Shown one piece after another: positions 35,501 through 55,900 of a stretch of 64,000 nucleotides of DNA. This DNA is from Pseudomonas sp. URMO17WK12:I2. Its GTDB lineage: Bacteria > Pseudomonadota > Gammaproteobacteria > Pseudomonadales > Pseudomonadaceae. Each line of letters begins with the position of its first letter. Position 1 is the first letter of the stretch. The position numbers and the translations under genes are program-made. The DNA lies in the NCBI RefSeq assembly GCF_003253735.1, contig NZ_QKYW01000011.1, positions 62,001-126,000 of the forward strand, given 5' to 3'. The notes beneath the pieces were generated by a model, which was not told the origin of the DNA, ran no database searches, and worked only from the letters and a program-made list of their open reading frames with translations.

Positions 35501-37377
35501 AGGTCGACCGTCAGGCATTGTTGAACCTGGCCGAGCAAGCGCCACGCAGCGTCGAGGCGCGTGCCGAGCAGCCGCTGAATGCCGTGGAAAGCGCCCTGCT
35601 GGATATCTGGCGCGAGCTGCTGGGCAACCCGGATATCGGCCCCGATGACAACTTCTTCGCCCAGGGCGGTGATTCGATTCTTGGCCTGCAGATCATCGCC
35701 CGTGCGCGCCAGCAGCAGATCACCCTCACCCCCAAGCAACTGTTCGCCGAGCCCAGCGTGAGGGCGCTGGCACGGGTGGCGCAGACGCCGCAGCGGGCCA
35801 GGCTTGAGCGCCTGCTGGCGATTGCCCGGGAGATTCTGGAAAAGCCCGATCTGCAAGCCGACGACAACTTCTTCGCGGTTGGTGGCGACTCGATCCTCAG
35901 CCTGCAGATCATCGCCCGTGCCAAGCAGCAGGGCCTGCAGCTCAAGCCCAAGCAGATCTTCGAGTTCCCTTCGGTCAACGGCTGGGCCGAGCAGGCCGTG
36001 GACCTCGCCAGTGTGGCCGAGCCGGCCAAGGCCGATAGCGCCGAGCCGAGCGGTGCTTTCCCTCTGACGCCGATCCAGGCCTGGTTCTTCGGCCAGCAGC
36101 AGAACACCCCGCAGTACTGGAACCAGTCTCTTTTGCTGGCCGTTAGGCAGCCGCTGGAGCCGGCGCGCCTGGCCCAGGCACTGGCGACCTTGCTGCAGCG
36201 TCACAGCAGCCTGCGCCTGGTCTTCGAGCAGGGCGCACAGGGCTGGCAGCAACGCTACCAGCCGCTATCGGCGGCCATGGCCGGCAAGCTGCTGCAGGTG
36301 GTCGAACAACCGCTGGACGACGCGCTGCTGGAGCAGTGGCAACAAGGCTGGCAACTGGATCGCGCGCCATTGATCCGCTGGGTGTATTTCACCGGCAGCG
36401 GGCATCTGCTGTGCACGGCGCATCACCTGCTGGTCGATGCGGTGTCCTGGCAGGTGCTGCTCGAAGAGCTGGAAAGCCTGTACCTCGATCCGCAAGCCGC
36501 GCTGCCGGCGGTTTCCACGAGCTTCCATGGCTGGAGCGGGGCCTTGCAGCAGCATCGCCAGGCCGCCGAGGTATTGGCCCAGCGCGACTACTGGCAGGCG
36601 CAGTTGGCCGAGGAGGGCGAGGTCGCCCGTGACCTCAGCCTGTATGGCGAAAGCCGCACGCTGGAAACCAAGCTGTCCGTCGAGAAAACCGAACTGTTGC
36701 TGGGCGACTGCCATGGGGCCTACGGCACCCAGGTGCAGGACCTGCTGGTCGCCGCCCTGGCTGGCGTGATCGGCCAGTGGCTGGGACGCGAGCAGGTCAC
36801 CCTGGAGATGGAGAGCCACGGCCGCAGTGGCTGGGAGCAGGGCCCGGATCTGTCGCGCTCGGTGGGTTGGCACACCAGCCGCTACCCCTTGGCCGTGCCC
36901 GCTGCCGAGCAACCCGAAGAGGCGATCATCGCCGCCAAGGAGGCCCTGCGCCGCGTACCGGAGCAGGGCATCGGCTACGGCCTGCTGCGCCTCGATCCCC
37001 AGCATGGGCTGGGTGCCGCTTCGCTGCTCACCTTCAACTACCTGGGGCGGGTCGACCAGTGGCTGGGTGGCTCGCGCCTGTGGCGCCTGGCGCAGCCGTT
37101 GTGCCCGGCCATGCGTGCCCCCGATACCCGTCGCACCCATCTGCTCGACGTTACCGCCCTGGTCGACCAGGGCCAGTTGCACATCGAATGGCGCTACGCC
37201 CCGCAGGTGCATGAGCAGGCCCTGATCGGCGCACTGGCGCAGCAGTTCCAGCAGCGTATCGAAGCCCTGCTCGAACACTGCCTGGATCCCGAGGCCGGTC
37301 GCGCCACCGCTGCCGACTTCGCCGATTCGGGGCTTTCCGACGATGAATTCCTCGGCCTGCTCGAGCAACTGCAATGA
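32572..37377 (+). CDS. NRPS 1: TubC-C-A(Asp)-T-T-E
   Basis: A 1601-residue synthetase. Residues 1-55 form a TubC_N-type docking domain (LMHDCWLRGVRLSASEGRL). A condensation domain begins at about 64 with HHIASD at 197-202, and its ALWFLQRMEPNSCAYN start resembles C domains that accept PKS or acyl starters. The adenylation domain has core motif TSGSSGRPKG at 654 and my read of its code is DLTKVGHVGK, typical of Asp. Two carrier domains follow with Ser1035 and Ser1107, 72 residues apart. An epimerisation domain starts near 1165 with HHLLVD at 1284. The product is probably a D-(hydroxy-)Asp carried to NRPS2, whose C domain is DCL-like. The stop overlaps the next frame. Confidence 0.85.
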   Translation: MLDRLMHDCWLRGVRLSASEGRLMISAALPEALSAELEQELQARTAEVLPWLQRHPDYFQARPLNDNEQALWFLQRMEPNSCAYNIALAGRVRPQYLWADLPQRLERAWQTVQQRYPHLCSAYVERDGELLQWDSRPQPSSLQCEAWQGADGASVQRRVIELADKPFDLAAGEVSRLVLLSNQLGERVEHTVLLGIHHIASDLTTFDVLFAELFALVDGEALAEVDPEAYRNWCSALHIRSEAIEAEELAWWQAQLADAPTLELPTDFAHGSTQGFEGGELSFHFGADDSERLRAVAKRLGVTPYVYWFSLFQQFLGVLSGQDDFVLGTPSGWRLKREQAELPGYLVNPLAVRCRVRRELSSAEWVKEVAANVRQTLRHRHYPFARLAKHLDLPRQMGRAPVFQHMFTLNKERDVPFERYIERMIGEQRGAAHELNLVIIDDLPEFIGRWRYSKALYRRESVERFQAQFLALVMAAMEQPDVPFAELDWLAAEHRSQLSGEVLPVPEESAWQAFARHCSVKPQAIALEDWQGQLSYAELASAVVARGERLQGSLGTLGDRIALCLPRSRELVMHMLAAWQCGATYLALDPQWPESRLQDICLDAAPRVCVGEGARPDWLPEQVQWLAVPVEALLSDAPLRTGVPADLPAYVVYTSGSSGRPKGVEVTQGNLIHYVSACLERLQLSSEASLTSLASCATDLGHTALFGALLSGRRLRLLDEALAFDAEELATQLGQQPVDMLKIVPSHLNALLVASEPQRLLPRQCLVLGGEALGGDLLARVRALSPQLRIVNHYGPSETTVGVLTHEVEGDGDAPLGRPLGNVRISVRGPDGAVLPAGVSGELYIEGATVAHGYLSASEVDRARFGKQGYRTGDRVRLDHLGRVLFLGRLDEQVKIRGYRVEPSEVAAQLRALPQVEDVRVLNAPTPLTGNRLVAFLVAADGDLAGIQAALQARLPDYMQPAQWHCLEAMPLLANGKVDRQALLNLAEQAPRSVEARAEQPLNAVESALLDIWRELLGNPDIGPDDNFFAQGGDSILGLQIIARARQQQITLTPKQLFAEPSVRALARVAQTPQRARLERLLAIAREILEKPDLQADDNFFAVGGDSILSLQIIARAKQQGLQLKPKQIFEFPSVNGWAEQAVDLASVAEPAKADSAEPSGAFPLTPIQAWFFGQQQNTPQYWNQSLLLAVRQPLEPARLAQALATLLQRHSSLRLVFEQGAQGWQQRYQPLSAAMAGKLLQVVEQPLDDALLEQWQQGWQLDRAPLIRWVYFTGSGHLLCTAHHLLVDAVSWQVLLEELESLYLDPQAALPAVSTSFHGWSGALQQHRQAAEVLAQRDYWQAQLAEEGEVARDLSLYGESRTLETKLSVEKTELLLGDCHGAYGTQVQDLLVAALAGVIGQWLGREQVTLEMESHGRSGWEQGPDLSRSVGWHTSRYPLAVPAAEQPEEAIIAAKEALRRVPEQGIGYGLLRLDPQHGLGAASLLTFNYLGRVDQWLGGSRLWRLAQPLCPAMRAPDTRRTHLLDVTALVDQGQLHIEWRYAPQVHEQALIGALAQQFQQRIEALLEHCLDPEAGRATAADFADSGLSDDEFLGLLEQLQ

Positions 37378-37427
37378 CCACCCCGGGCGCCCCCACATCC
37401 CCAGCCCACGGCAAGGAGACCCTCGGC

Positions 37428-46907
<9,480 letters not shown>

Positions 46908-46909
46908 AG

Positions 46910-49900
46910 ATGAATGCGACCAACCAACAGGCCTTTGTCGAGATCGCCCAGCGCCTGGCCTCGCTACCGGCGGACAAGAAGCAGCTGTTCCGCCAGCGCC
47001 TGGCCGAGAAGGGCATCGATAGCTGGCGCCTGCCCATCGTCTCGGCTGCGGGCGCGGAGGGTGAAGCCGTTCCGCTGGCCCATGCGCAACTGCGTTTTCT
47101 CTCGGCCGATGCCCTGAGCAGCCGCGCGCTGTACAACCTCTGCTCGGTGCTGCGTTTCGATGGCCGCCTGGATCTGGCGTGCCTGCAGCAGGCCATGCAG
47201 CAACTGGTGGAGCGCCACGCGATCCTGCGCACCCGCTACGTGACCGATGCCGAGGGCCGCTTGCAGGCGCACTGCGAGCCCTGGACGGCGGGCCTGCCGG
47301 CGGTCGAGCCGTTGCCTCCACAAGCCGTGGCCGATCCACAACAGTGGTGTGCCGACGAATATGACCGACAACTGGCCGAGCCCTTCGACCTGAGCCGCGA
47401 GATGCCCTGGCGCTGGCGCGTGTTCAGCGATGCCGAGCAGGGCAGCACCTGGCTGTTCTTCACCATCCACCACGTCGCTTACGACGCCTGGTCGGCCCAG
47501 CAACTGACCCGCGAACTGGCCGAGGGCTACCGTGCCCTGAGCCTGGGGGAGCCGCCCCAGTTGCCGCCGCTCGATATCCAGTACGCCGACTATGCGGCCT
47601 GGGAACACGAATGGCTGGCCAGCGATGCCTGCCGCGGGCAGCTCGATTACTGGCGCAGCCAGTTGGCCGATGCGCCCGGGCCGTTGGCACTGCCCTACGA
47701 TCATCCGCGCCCGCCGGCCAACCAGCGCCGCCATAGCGGCGCGGTAATGGTGCGTGAACTGCCGGCTGCCTTGTCGGCGCAGGTGGATGCGGCCATCCGC
47801 GAGCAGGGCGTGACCCTGTACATCTTCGGCCTGACCGCCTTCGCCTGCCTGTTGGCACGCTACAGCGGCGAGCGCGATCTGTGCCTGGGCACCTCGGTGG
47901 CGCAACGCGATCGCCCCGAATTGGCGCCTCTGATCGGGCCGTTGCTCAATACCCTGGTGATTCGCCAGCGCCTGGAGGCTGACCCGGACTTTCGCAGCGC
48001 CTTGCTGCGCACCCGTGACAGCGTGGCGGCGGCGTTCGACCAGCAGACCCTGCCGTATGAAAAGGTGCTCGAAGTCCTCGACCGGCCCCGCTCCAGCCCG
48101 TTGTTCCAGGCCATGTTCGTGCAGGTCGAGCTGCCGGAAAGCCGCACCCTGAGCTTGCCGGGGGTGAGCGTCGAGGTGCTCGACCCGCCGCAGCGCCATG
48201 CCCGGTTCGATCTCACCCTGCGCCTGCTGCGCTGCGCCGACCAGCGCCTGCGCTGCGAGCTGGAGTACAGCGACGAGCTGTTCGAGGCGGCCACCATCGA
48301 GCAACTGCTCGACGATCTGCAGGCCATCCTGCAGGACGCATCAAGCAATCCCGGACAGCGTCTGTCGGCGCTGCGCCTGGCTTCGCGGCGCAGCGAACTG
48401 CATGGCCCGGCGCTGGACGCCACTGTCGAGCCGCTGGATCGCCAGGTGCAGCAATGGGCCGCGCGCACGCCGCAGGCGCCCGCCCTCTGCGATGCCCGGC
48501 AATCGCTGGCCTACGGCGAGCTGGGCAATGCCGTGCAGGCACTGGCGCTGCGCCTGGCCGAGCAGGGCGTCGGCCCGGGCCAGGTAGTGGCCCTGTGCAT
48601 GCCGCGCAGCGCCGAGCAGGTGCTGGCCATGCTGGCCTGCTGGCAACGGGGTGCCATCTGCCTGTTTCTCGACCCGGCGCAGCCCGTGCAGCGCTTGCAG
48701 CAACTGCTTGAAAGCAGCGCGGCGAGCCTGCTGCTGACCCTGGCCGAGGCGCCGGCGCTGAACGCCGCGGTCGCGCGCCTGCAACTGAGCGCCGCCGATC
48801 TTGCCGCGCCCGCCCCGCAGCAGCCGGTGGCCAGCCTCAGCCAGCCCGAGCAGGCCGCGTACCTGATCTACACCTCGGGCTCCACCGGCCAGCCCAAGGG
48901 CGTGCTGGTCAGCCATGCCAACCTCGCGCATTACGCCGCTGCCGTCAGCCAGCGTTTACAGGCCAGCGCGGGCAGCCGTTGGGCGACCCTGGCCACGGTG
49001 GCCGCCGACCTCGGCCTGACCTGCGTTTTCGCTGCCCTGCACTCTGGTGATCCGCTGATCCTGCCGGATGCCGCGCTGGCCTTCGATCCACCCGGTTGGG
49101 CCGATTTCCTGGCGCAGCATCCGGTCGACTGCCTGAAGATCGCCCCTTCGCACCTGCGCGGCCTGCTGGCGCTGGACGACGCCCGACGGGTACTGCCGCG
49201 TCGCTTGCTGATCCTCGGCGGTGAAGGCTTCGATGCGGCGCTGTTCGCCCGCATTCGCGAGCTGGCGCCGGAGCTGCGTGTGTTCAACCACTATGGGCCG
49301 TCGGAAACCACCGTTGGTGTGGTCTGTGGCGAGGTGACGGAGGCCGGGCAGGGTGTTTACCTGCCGCTGGGCCAGCCGCTGGCCGGTGCCGAGCTGCGTA
49401 TCGTCGATACGGCGGGCCAACCGGTGCCGCACGGCGTGGCGGGCGAGCTGCTGCTCGGCGGCCCGCAGGTCGCTCTGGGCTATCTCGGCCAGCCCGAGGC
49501 CACGACCGCAGCCTTCATCGATGACGCAGGGCGGCGCTTCTACCGCAGCGGTGACCGCGTGCGCCTGGATCACCATGGGCGTCTCTTGTTCCTCGGGCGC
49601 CAGGACGACCAGGTGAAGATTCGCGGTTTCCGCGTCGAGCCCGGCGAGGTCAGCGCCTGGCTGGGTCGGCAGTCGCGGGTGCGTGACGCCGCCGTGCTGG
49701 CGCGCGAGATCCAGGGCCGTCTGCAACTGGTGGCCTATGTTGCGCCGCGCCTGAACCCGGACGAGCTGAGCGCCCTCCAGGCACAGGCCAGGGCGCAACT
49801 GCCCGAAGCGCTACAACCGGCCTACTGGTCGAGCCTGGACGCCTTGCCGCTGACCGCCAACGGCAAGCTGGATCGCCGCGCCTTGCCAGAGCCTGAAACG

Positions 49901-52900
49901 AACTTGGCCGTGGACGCGGGCGGGCAGGCTCCGCAGAGTGCCAGCGAGGTGCTGTTGGCGCGGCTGTGGTGTCAGGTGCTGGGGTGCGCCTCGGTCTGGC
50001 GCCAGGATGATTTCTTCGCTCTCGGCGGCGACTCGATTCTCAGCCTGCAACTGATCGGCCTGGCCGCGCGCGAAGGGCTGCGGCTGCAACCGCGCGACGT
50101 GCTGGAACAATCGACCCTGGCGGCCATGGCGGCGAGTGCCGACTGCCGCGCGCAGCCGCGCCTGGCCAGTATCCTGGCGGCCTTCCGCGAATTGCTCGGC
50201 CAGCCGCAACTGGAGCTGGACGACGACTTCTTCGCCGCTGGCGGCGATTCGATTCTCAGCCTGCAACTGATCGCCCGGCTGCGTCAGGCCGACCTGCGCC
50301 TGATGCCGCGCCAGTTGCTGGAAAACCCCACGCCACGGCAACTGGCGGCTGCGCTGGAACCAGCGTCTGCCACCCGAAATGAGCCAGTAGAGGCGCCGCC
50401 CGCGCAGGTAAGCACCGTGGCGCGCCTGTCCCATGCCCAGGAGCGGCTGTGGTTCATGCAGCAGCTCGAACCTGAGGCGACCGCCTACAACGTCACGCAA
50501 CTGCTGGCCTTGCACGGCGAACTGGACGTACCACGCCTGTGCAGTGCCTGCCTGAGCCTGATCGACCGGCACGAAGCCCTGCGTTGCCGCTTCTTCGAGG
50601 ACAACGGGCAGGTGCGTCAGCGCCTGGACGCGGCGCCCGAGGCCAGCTTCGCCCTGCACGATCTGCGTGCAGCGTCGGCTGAGGCGTGCGAGGCGGCGAT
50701 TGCCCAGGCCGCGCAGCGGGTCTTCGACCTGGCCCAGGGGCCGCTGGTGGCCATCGACCTGTTCCAGTGCGCGGAGGACGACTATCGCCTGCTGTTCAAT
50801 GCCCACCATATCGCCGTGGACGGTTGGTCCATGGGGCTGCTGGTACAGGATCTGGCCAGTCTCTACGTAGGTCGCCAGGCGGCGCCGGCCACGGGCCTGC
50901 TGCAGGTGATCGAAGCGCAGCGCCAGGCGCTGGAAGGGAATGCCGGCCAGGCACTGCTGGATTACTGGCAGCAGCGCCTGCAGGACTTGGGCGATGAGCC
51001 GCTGACCCTCAGCGAAAGCCCGCGCCCGGTGCTGCAGGCCTATGCCGGCGCCCGTGAGCAGTTCCCGTTCCCGGGCGAGCTGACCTCGGCACTCGCGGCC
51101 CGCGCCAGGCAGCTTGGGGTGACCCCCTTCGTGCTGTATTTCGCCGCGCAGCAACTGCTGCTGTGGAAACATTCCGGGCGCCGCGATTTCGCCATCGGCC
51201 TGCCGGTGTCCGGGCGCGAAGCGGCGGACAGCCAGGCGCTGGTCGGCCTGTTCGTCAACACCCTGGCCTACCGCGTGCAGCTCGACGAGCGGGAAAGCCT
51301 GGAGCATTTCCTGCAGCGCCTTGGCCAGCGCCTGGCCGATGACCGGGCCCATGAGCAACTGCCGTTCGAGCGCCTGCTCGAGGTGCTCCAGGTCGAGCGA
51401 AGTCTTGACCGCACACCCTTGTTCCAGACCATGTTCAACTATCAGGTGGATCACCTCGGCGAGCGCAACCTGCACCTGCCAGGCGTTACGGTCGCGCCGC
51501 TGGCGCTGCCGCAGGGGGCGGTCAGCGCCAAATTCGACCTCACCTTCAACCTGTTCAGCCAGGGCCGTGGCGAGGAGACCAGCAGCCAACTGATCGTCGA
51601 ATACGCCACCGCGCTGTTCGACCCGGCGCGCATCCAGTGCCTGGTGGACGACTACCTGGGCGTGCTGGCCAGCCTGGCGCATCTGGATCTGCAGCGGCCG
51701 CTGCTGGACTTGCCCCTGGCGTCGGTTCAGCGCTTGCAGCGTGCTGGCGACGCTGCCGAGCTGGATGTCGAGGCGGATTTCGTGACCCGTTTCGAGCTGC
51801 AGGCCGCCTTGCATCCCGAGCGCACTGCGCTGTTCTGCCGCGACCGGCAATTGAGCTATGGGCAGTTACACGTGCAGGCCAACCAGCTTGCGCACTGGCT
51901 GCTGAGCCAGGGTGTAACGGCAGAATCGACTGTTGCCTTCTGCCTGCCGCGCGACGAGCGTCTGCTGGTCTGCCTGCTGGGCATCCAGAAGGCCGGGGCG
52001 CAGTACCTGCCGCTCGACCCCAGCCATCCGCCTGCGCGGCAGGCGGCCATCCTGCAGCGGGCACGGCCGCACCTGTTGCTGTGCGAGCGTGAGGATGAAC
52101 ACTTCCCGGCCGAGCTGCGTTGTCAGCGCTGGCAGGATCTGGCCTTGTCGGCGCAGCCGGTCGATTCCCCTGCGCTGCCGAGGCACCTGCAGCAACTGGC
52201 CTACACCCTCTACACCTCCGGCTCCACCGGGCAGCCCAAGGGCGTGCAGATCAGCCGGGGCAACTTCGCCAACTTCCTCCTGGCGATGGAGCACGCCTTG
52301 CCGCTGGACGGCGTGCAGCGCTACCTGGCGCTGACCACCGTGACCTTCGATATCAGCGGCCTGGAGCTGTGTCTGCCACTGGTACGCGGGGCCAGCGTGG
52401 TGCTCGCCGATGACGAGCAACGCCGGGACCCGCTGCTGCTGGCGCAACTGATCCGTGAGCGTGAGGTGGAGCTGATCCAGGCCACCCCGGCGACCTGGGC
52501 CATGCTGCTGCAGGGCGATCGCCAGGTGCTGGCCGGGCGCATCGCCCTGGCCGGTGGCGAGGCGCTGGCGGCGGAAATGGCGACCGAGCTGCGCCAAGTC
52601 GTGGCCTGCCTGATCAACGTCTATGGGCCGACCGAGACCAGCGTCTGGTCGACCCAGACGCCGGTAAATGAGCTGAGCCAGCCGGTGGTGCCCATTGGCC
52701 GGCCGCTGCTCAACACGCGCTGCCATGTGCTCGACGAGTTCCTCTGCGAGGTTCCGCCGGGCCGTGCCGGCGAGCTGTATATCGCAGGCGAAGGTCTGGC
52801 CCGTGGTTATGCCGAGCAGCCTGGGTTGACCTCCGAGCGTTTTATCGCCGACCCGTTCGGCACAGGCGGGCGCCTGTACCGCACCGGTGATCTGGCGCGC

Positions 52901-55900
52901 TGGCAGGCCGATGGCCAGTTGTACTACCTGGGCCGCAGCGATGATCAGATCAAGCTGCGCGGCTTCCGTATCGAGCTGGGCGAGATCGAGGCGGCGTTGC
53001 TTGGTCACCCGGGTGTCGCCCAGGCGGTGGTAGCGGTGCAGGGCGAGCGCCTGGCTGCATTCTGGGTCGCGCAGCCTGGTGCCGAGCCGAGCGCAGATGC
53101 GCTGCGCGAGCATCTGCAGGAGCGCCTGCCGGTGTATATGCTGCCAACCCATCTGCAAGCGCTGGACGCCTTGCCGCTCAACAGCAATGGCAAGGTGGAT
53201 CGCAAGCAATTGCCGCAGCTACGCAACCAGTCGCATCCGCCAGCAGGCAAGGCGCAGCGGCCGATAAGCGCCAGCGAGGCGTTGCTGAGCGAGATCTGGC
53301 GGCAGGTGCTGCAGCTCGAGCAGGTGCCGCTCGATGGGCACTTCTTCCAGCTCGGCGGGCATTCGCTGATGGCTGCACAGGTGCGTTCGCGGCTGCGCGA
53401 GCAGGGCTTCGAGGTGCCGCTGCGCTGGCTGTTCGAGACGCCCTTGCTGACCGAACTGGCGGCGCGCCTGGAGACCCAGGCCGCCGCCATCGACCCGGCT
53501 ACATTGAGCATCGCGCGGGTCGATCAGCGGCTCGATCAGCCGTTGTCGCCCGCCCAGCAACGGGCCTGGCTGATGCAGCAACTGCAGCCGGACGACAGCA
53601 GTTTCAACATGAGCAGCAACGTGCGCCTGCGTGGCCAGCTCGATGTCGAGGCGTTGCAGCGTGCCTTGCAGCGCGTGGTACGGCGCCATGCGATCCTGCG
53701 CACCACTTATCACCAGCAGCAGGGCGAGGCGCGCCAGCGTATCCATGAGCAGTCGACGCCGAGCCTGCCGCTACAGGTCGTGGACGAGGCGCAGTGGGCG
53801 CAGGCTGCCCACGAGCTGGCCACACGCCCGTTCGACCTGAGCGTCGAGGCGCCGCTGCGCGCGGTGCTCTATCGCCTGGGCGAGCAGGAGCATGTGCTGC
53901 AACTGGTGCTGCACCATATCGCCTCCGATGGCTGGTCCGGCTCGGTGCTGATCGGTGAGCTGGTCGACGGCTACGAGGCCTATAGCCAGGGCCGGCTGCC
54001 GGTGGAGCGCGAGCTGGCGATCCAGTACGTCGACTATGCCGCCTGGCAGGTTTCACCGGCGCTGCGCGCCCGGCAGCGCCAGGGCCAGCAGTTCTGGCAA
54101 CGTACCCTGGCCGGCATACCAGGCCAGGTGCCGTTGCCGTTCGACTTCCCGCGCGGCGAGCGCGATAGCAGCGGTGGTGCGGCACTGGACTTCCAGTTGC
54201 CGGCGGCGACGCTGGCACGCCTGGAGGCCTTGCAGCGCGACAGCGGCGTGTCGCTGTTCATGCTGCTGCTGACCGTGTATGCCGCCGTGCTGCAGCGCGA
54301 AACCCAGGGTCGCGATCTGGTCATCGGCACCGACGTGGCCAACCGTGAACACCCGGCCACCGAGGCGCTGATCGGTTTCTTCGTCAACCTGCTGGCCCTG
54401 CGTATCCGGGTGCAACCGGAACTGAGCTTCCGAGAGCAGGCGGCCTTGGTGCGCGATGTCTGCCTGGATGCCTTCGCCTGGCAGGACACGCCATTCGAGC
54501 AGGTGGTGGAATGCCTCGACCTGCCGCGCGTGGCCAACCAGCACCCGCTGCTGCAGACCCTCTTCGTGCTGGACAACACGCCGCGCCAGCCGCGTCGCCT
54601 CGGCGACCTCGAAGTGACGCCGCTGACGGGTGAACAACAACACTCCAAGTTCGACATGGCGCTGTTCGCCAGTGCCGACGGCGATGCCCTCAGCCTGCGC
54701 TGGGTGTACCGCACCAGCCTGTTCCGCCCAGCCACCATCGAGCGTTTGCGCGACAGCTTCCTGGCGCTGCTCGACGCTGCGCTGGGCGCGCCGGACAGCC
54801 CCATCGACGCCTTACCTCTGCCTTCCAAGGGAGCCGCTGCCATGTCCACCCCCACGGACAACCCGTTGCAACGCAAGATGAGCAAGCTCGGCAAGCTGCG
54901 CCAGAACGGCCCGGCTGCCGCTGCCACACCGATCGAAACCCGGCCGCTGCGTGCCGGCTCCAACTTCCCCCTGCTGGTGCAACTGCGTGAGCGCGAGTTG
55001 GCCCCTGCGGTATGGGCCGAAGCCAATCGCGAGCAGGTCGAAGGCTGGCTGCGCGAGCATGGCGGGATTCTTTTCCGCGGCTTCGATCTGCCCACTCCGG
55101 CAGACTTCGAGCAGTTCTGCCAGGCCTTGTGCCCGGAGCTGTACGGCCAGTACGGCGACCTGCCGAAGAAGGAGGGTGGCAACAAGATCTACAAGTCCAC
55201 GCCCTATCCGAAGGACCGCATGATCATGTTCCACAACGAGAGCGCCCACCAGCATCGCTGGCCGCGCCGCCAGTGGTTCTATTGCGAGACGCCAGCTGCC
55301 AGCGGCGGCGCCACGCCCATCGTCGACAGCCGCGAGGTGTACCGCGAGCTGCCTGCCTGGCTGCAGGACAAGTTGCGCTGCAAGCAACTGATGTACGTGC
55401 GCAATTTCAGCGCCAGCCTGGATGTCAGCTGGCAGCACTTCTTCCAGACCGAGGAGCGCGCCGAGGCCGAGCGCATCTGCCGCGAGGGCGGGATCGAGTT
55501 CGAGTGGCGCGGCGCCAACGAACTGCACACGCGCCAGGTGTGCCCGGCGGTGATCCTCCACCCGCTGACCGGCGATGCCAGCTTCTTCAACCAGATCCAG
55601 CTTTACCATCCGGCGTTTCTCGATGCCGATATCCGTGAGCAATTTCTCAAGGGGCGCGACAGCGTCATGCCCCGGCAGGTGTTCTACGGTGATGGCAGTG
55701 AGCTGGAAGACGCCGCCATCGAGGCGATCAATGCCGCCTACGAGCGTTGCGCGGTGCGCTTCGACTGGCAGCGCGGCGATGTGGTGATGCTCGACAACAT
55801 GCTCGCCGCCCATGCCCGCGACCCCTTCGAGGGCGAGCGGCGCATCGTCGTCGCCATGGGCGACATCTATCGCCGCGATCAGGTCGCAGCGGCACCGGCC

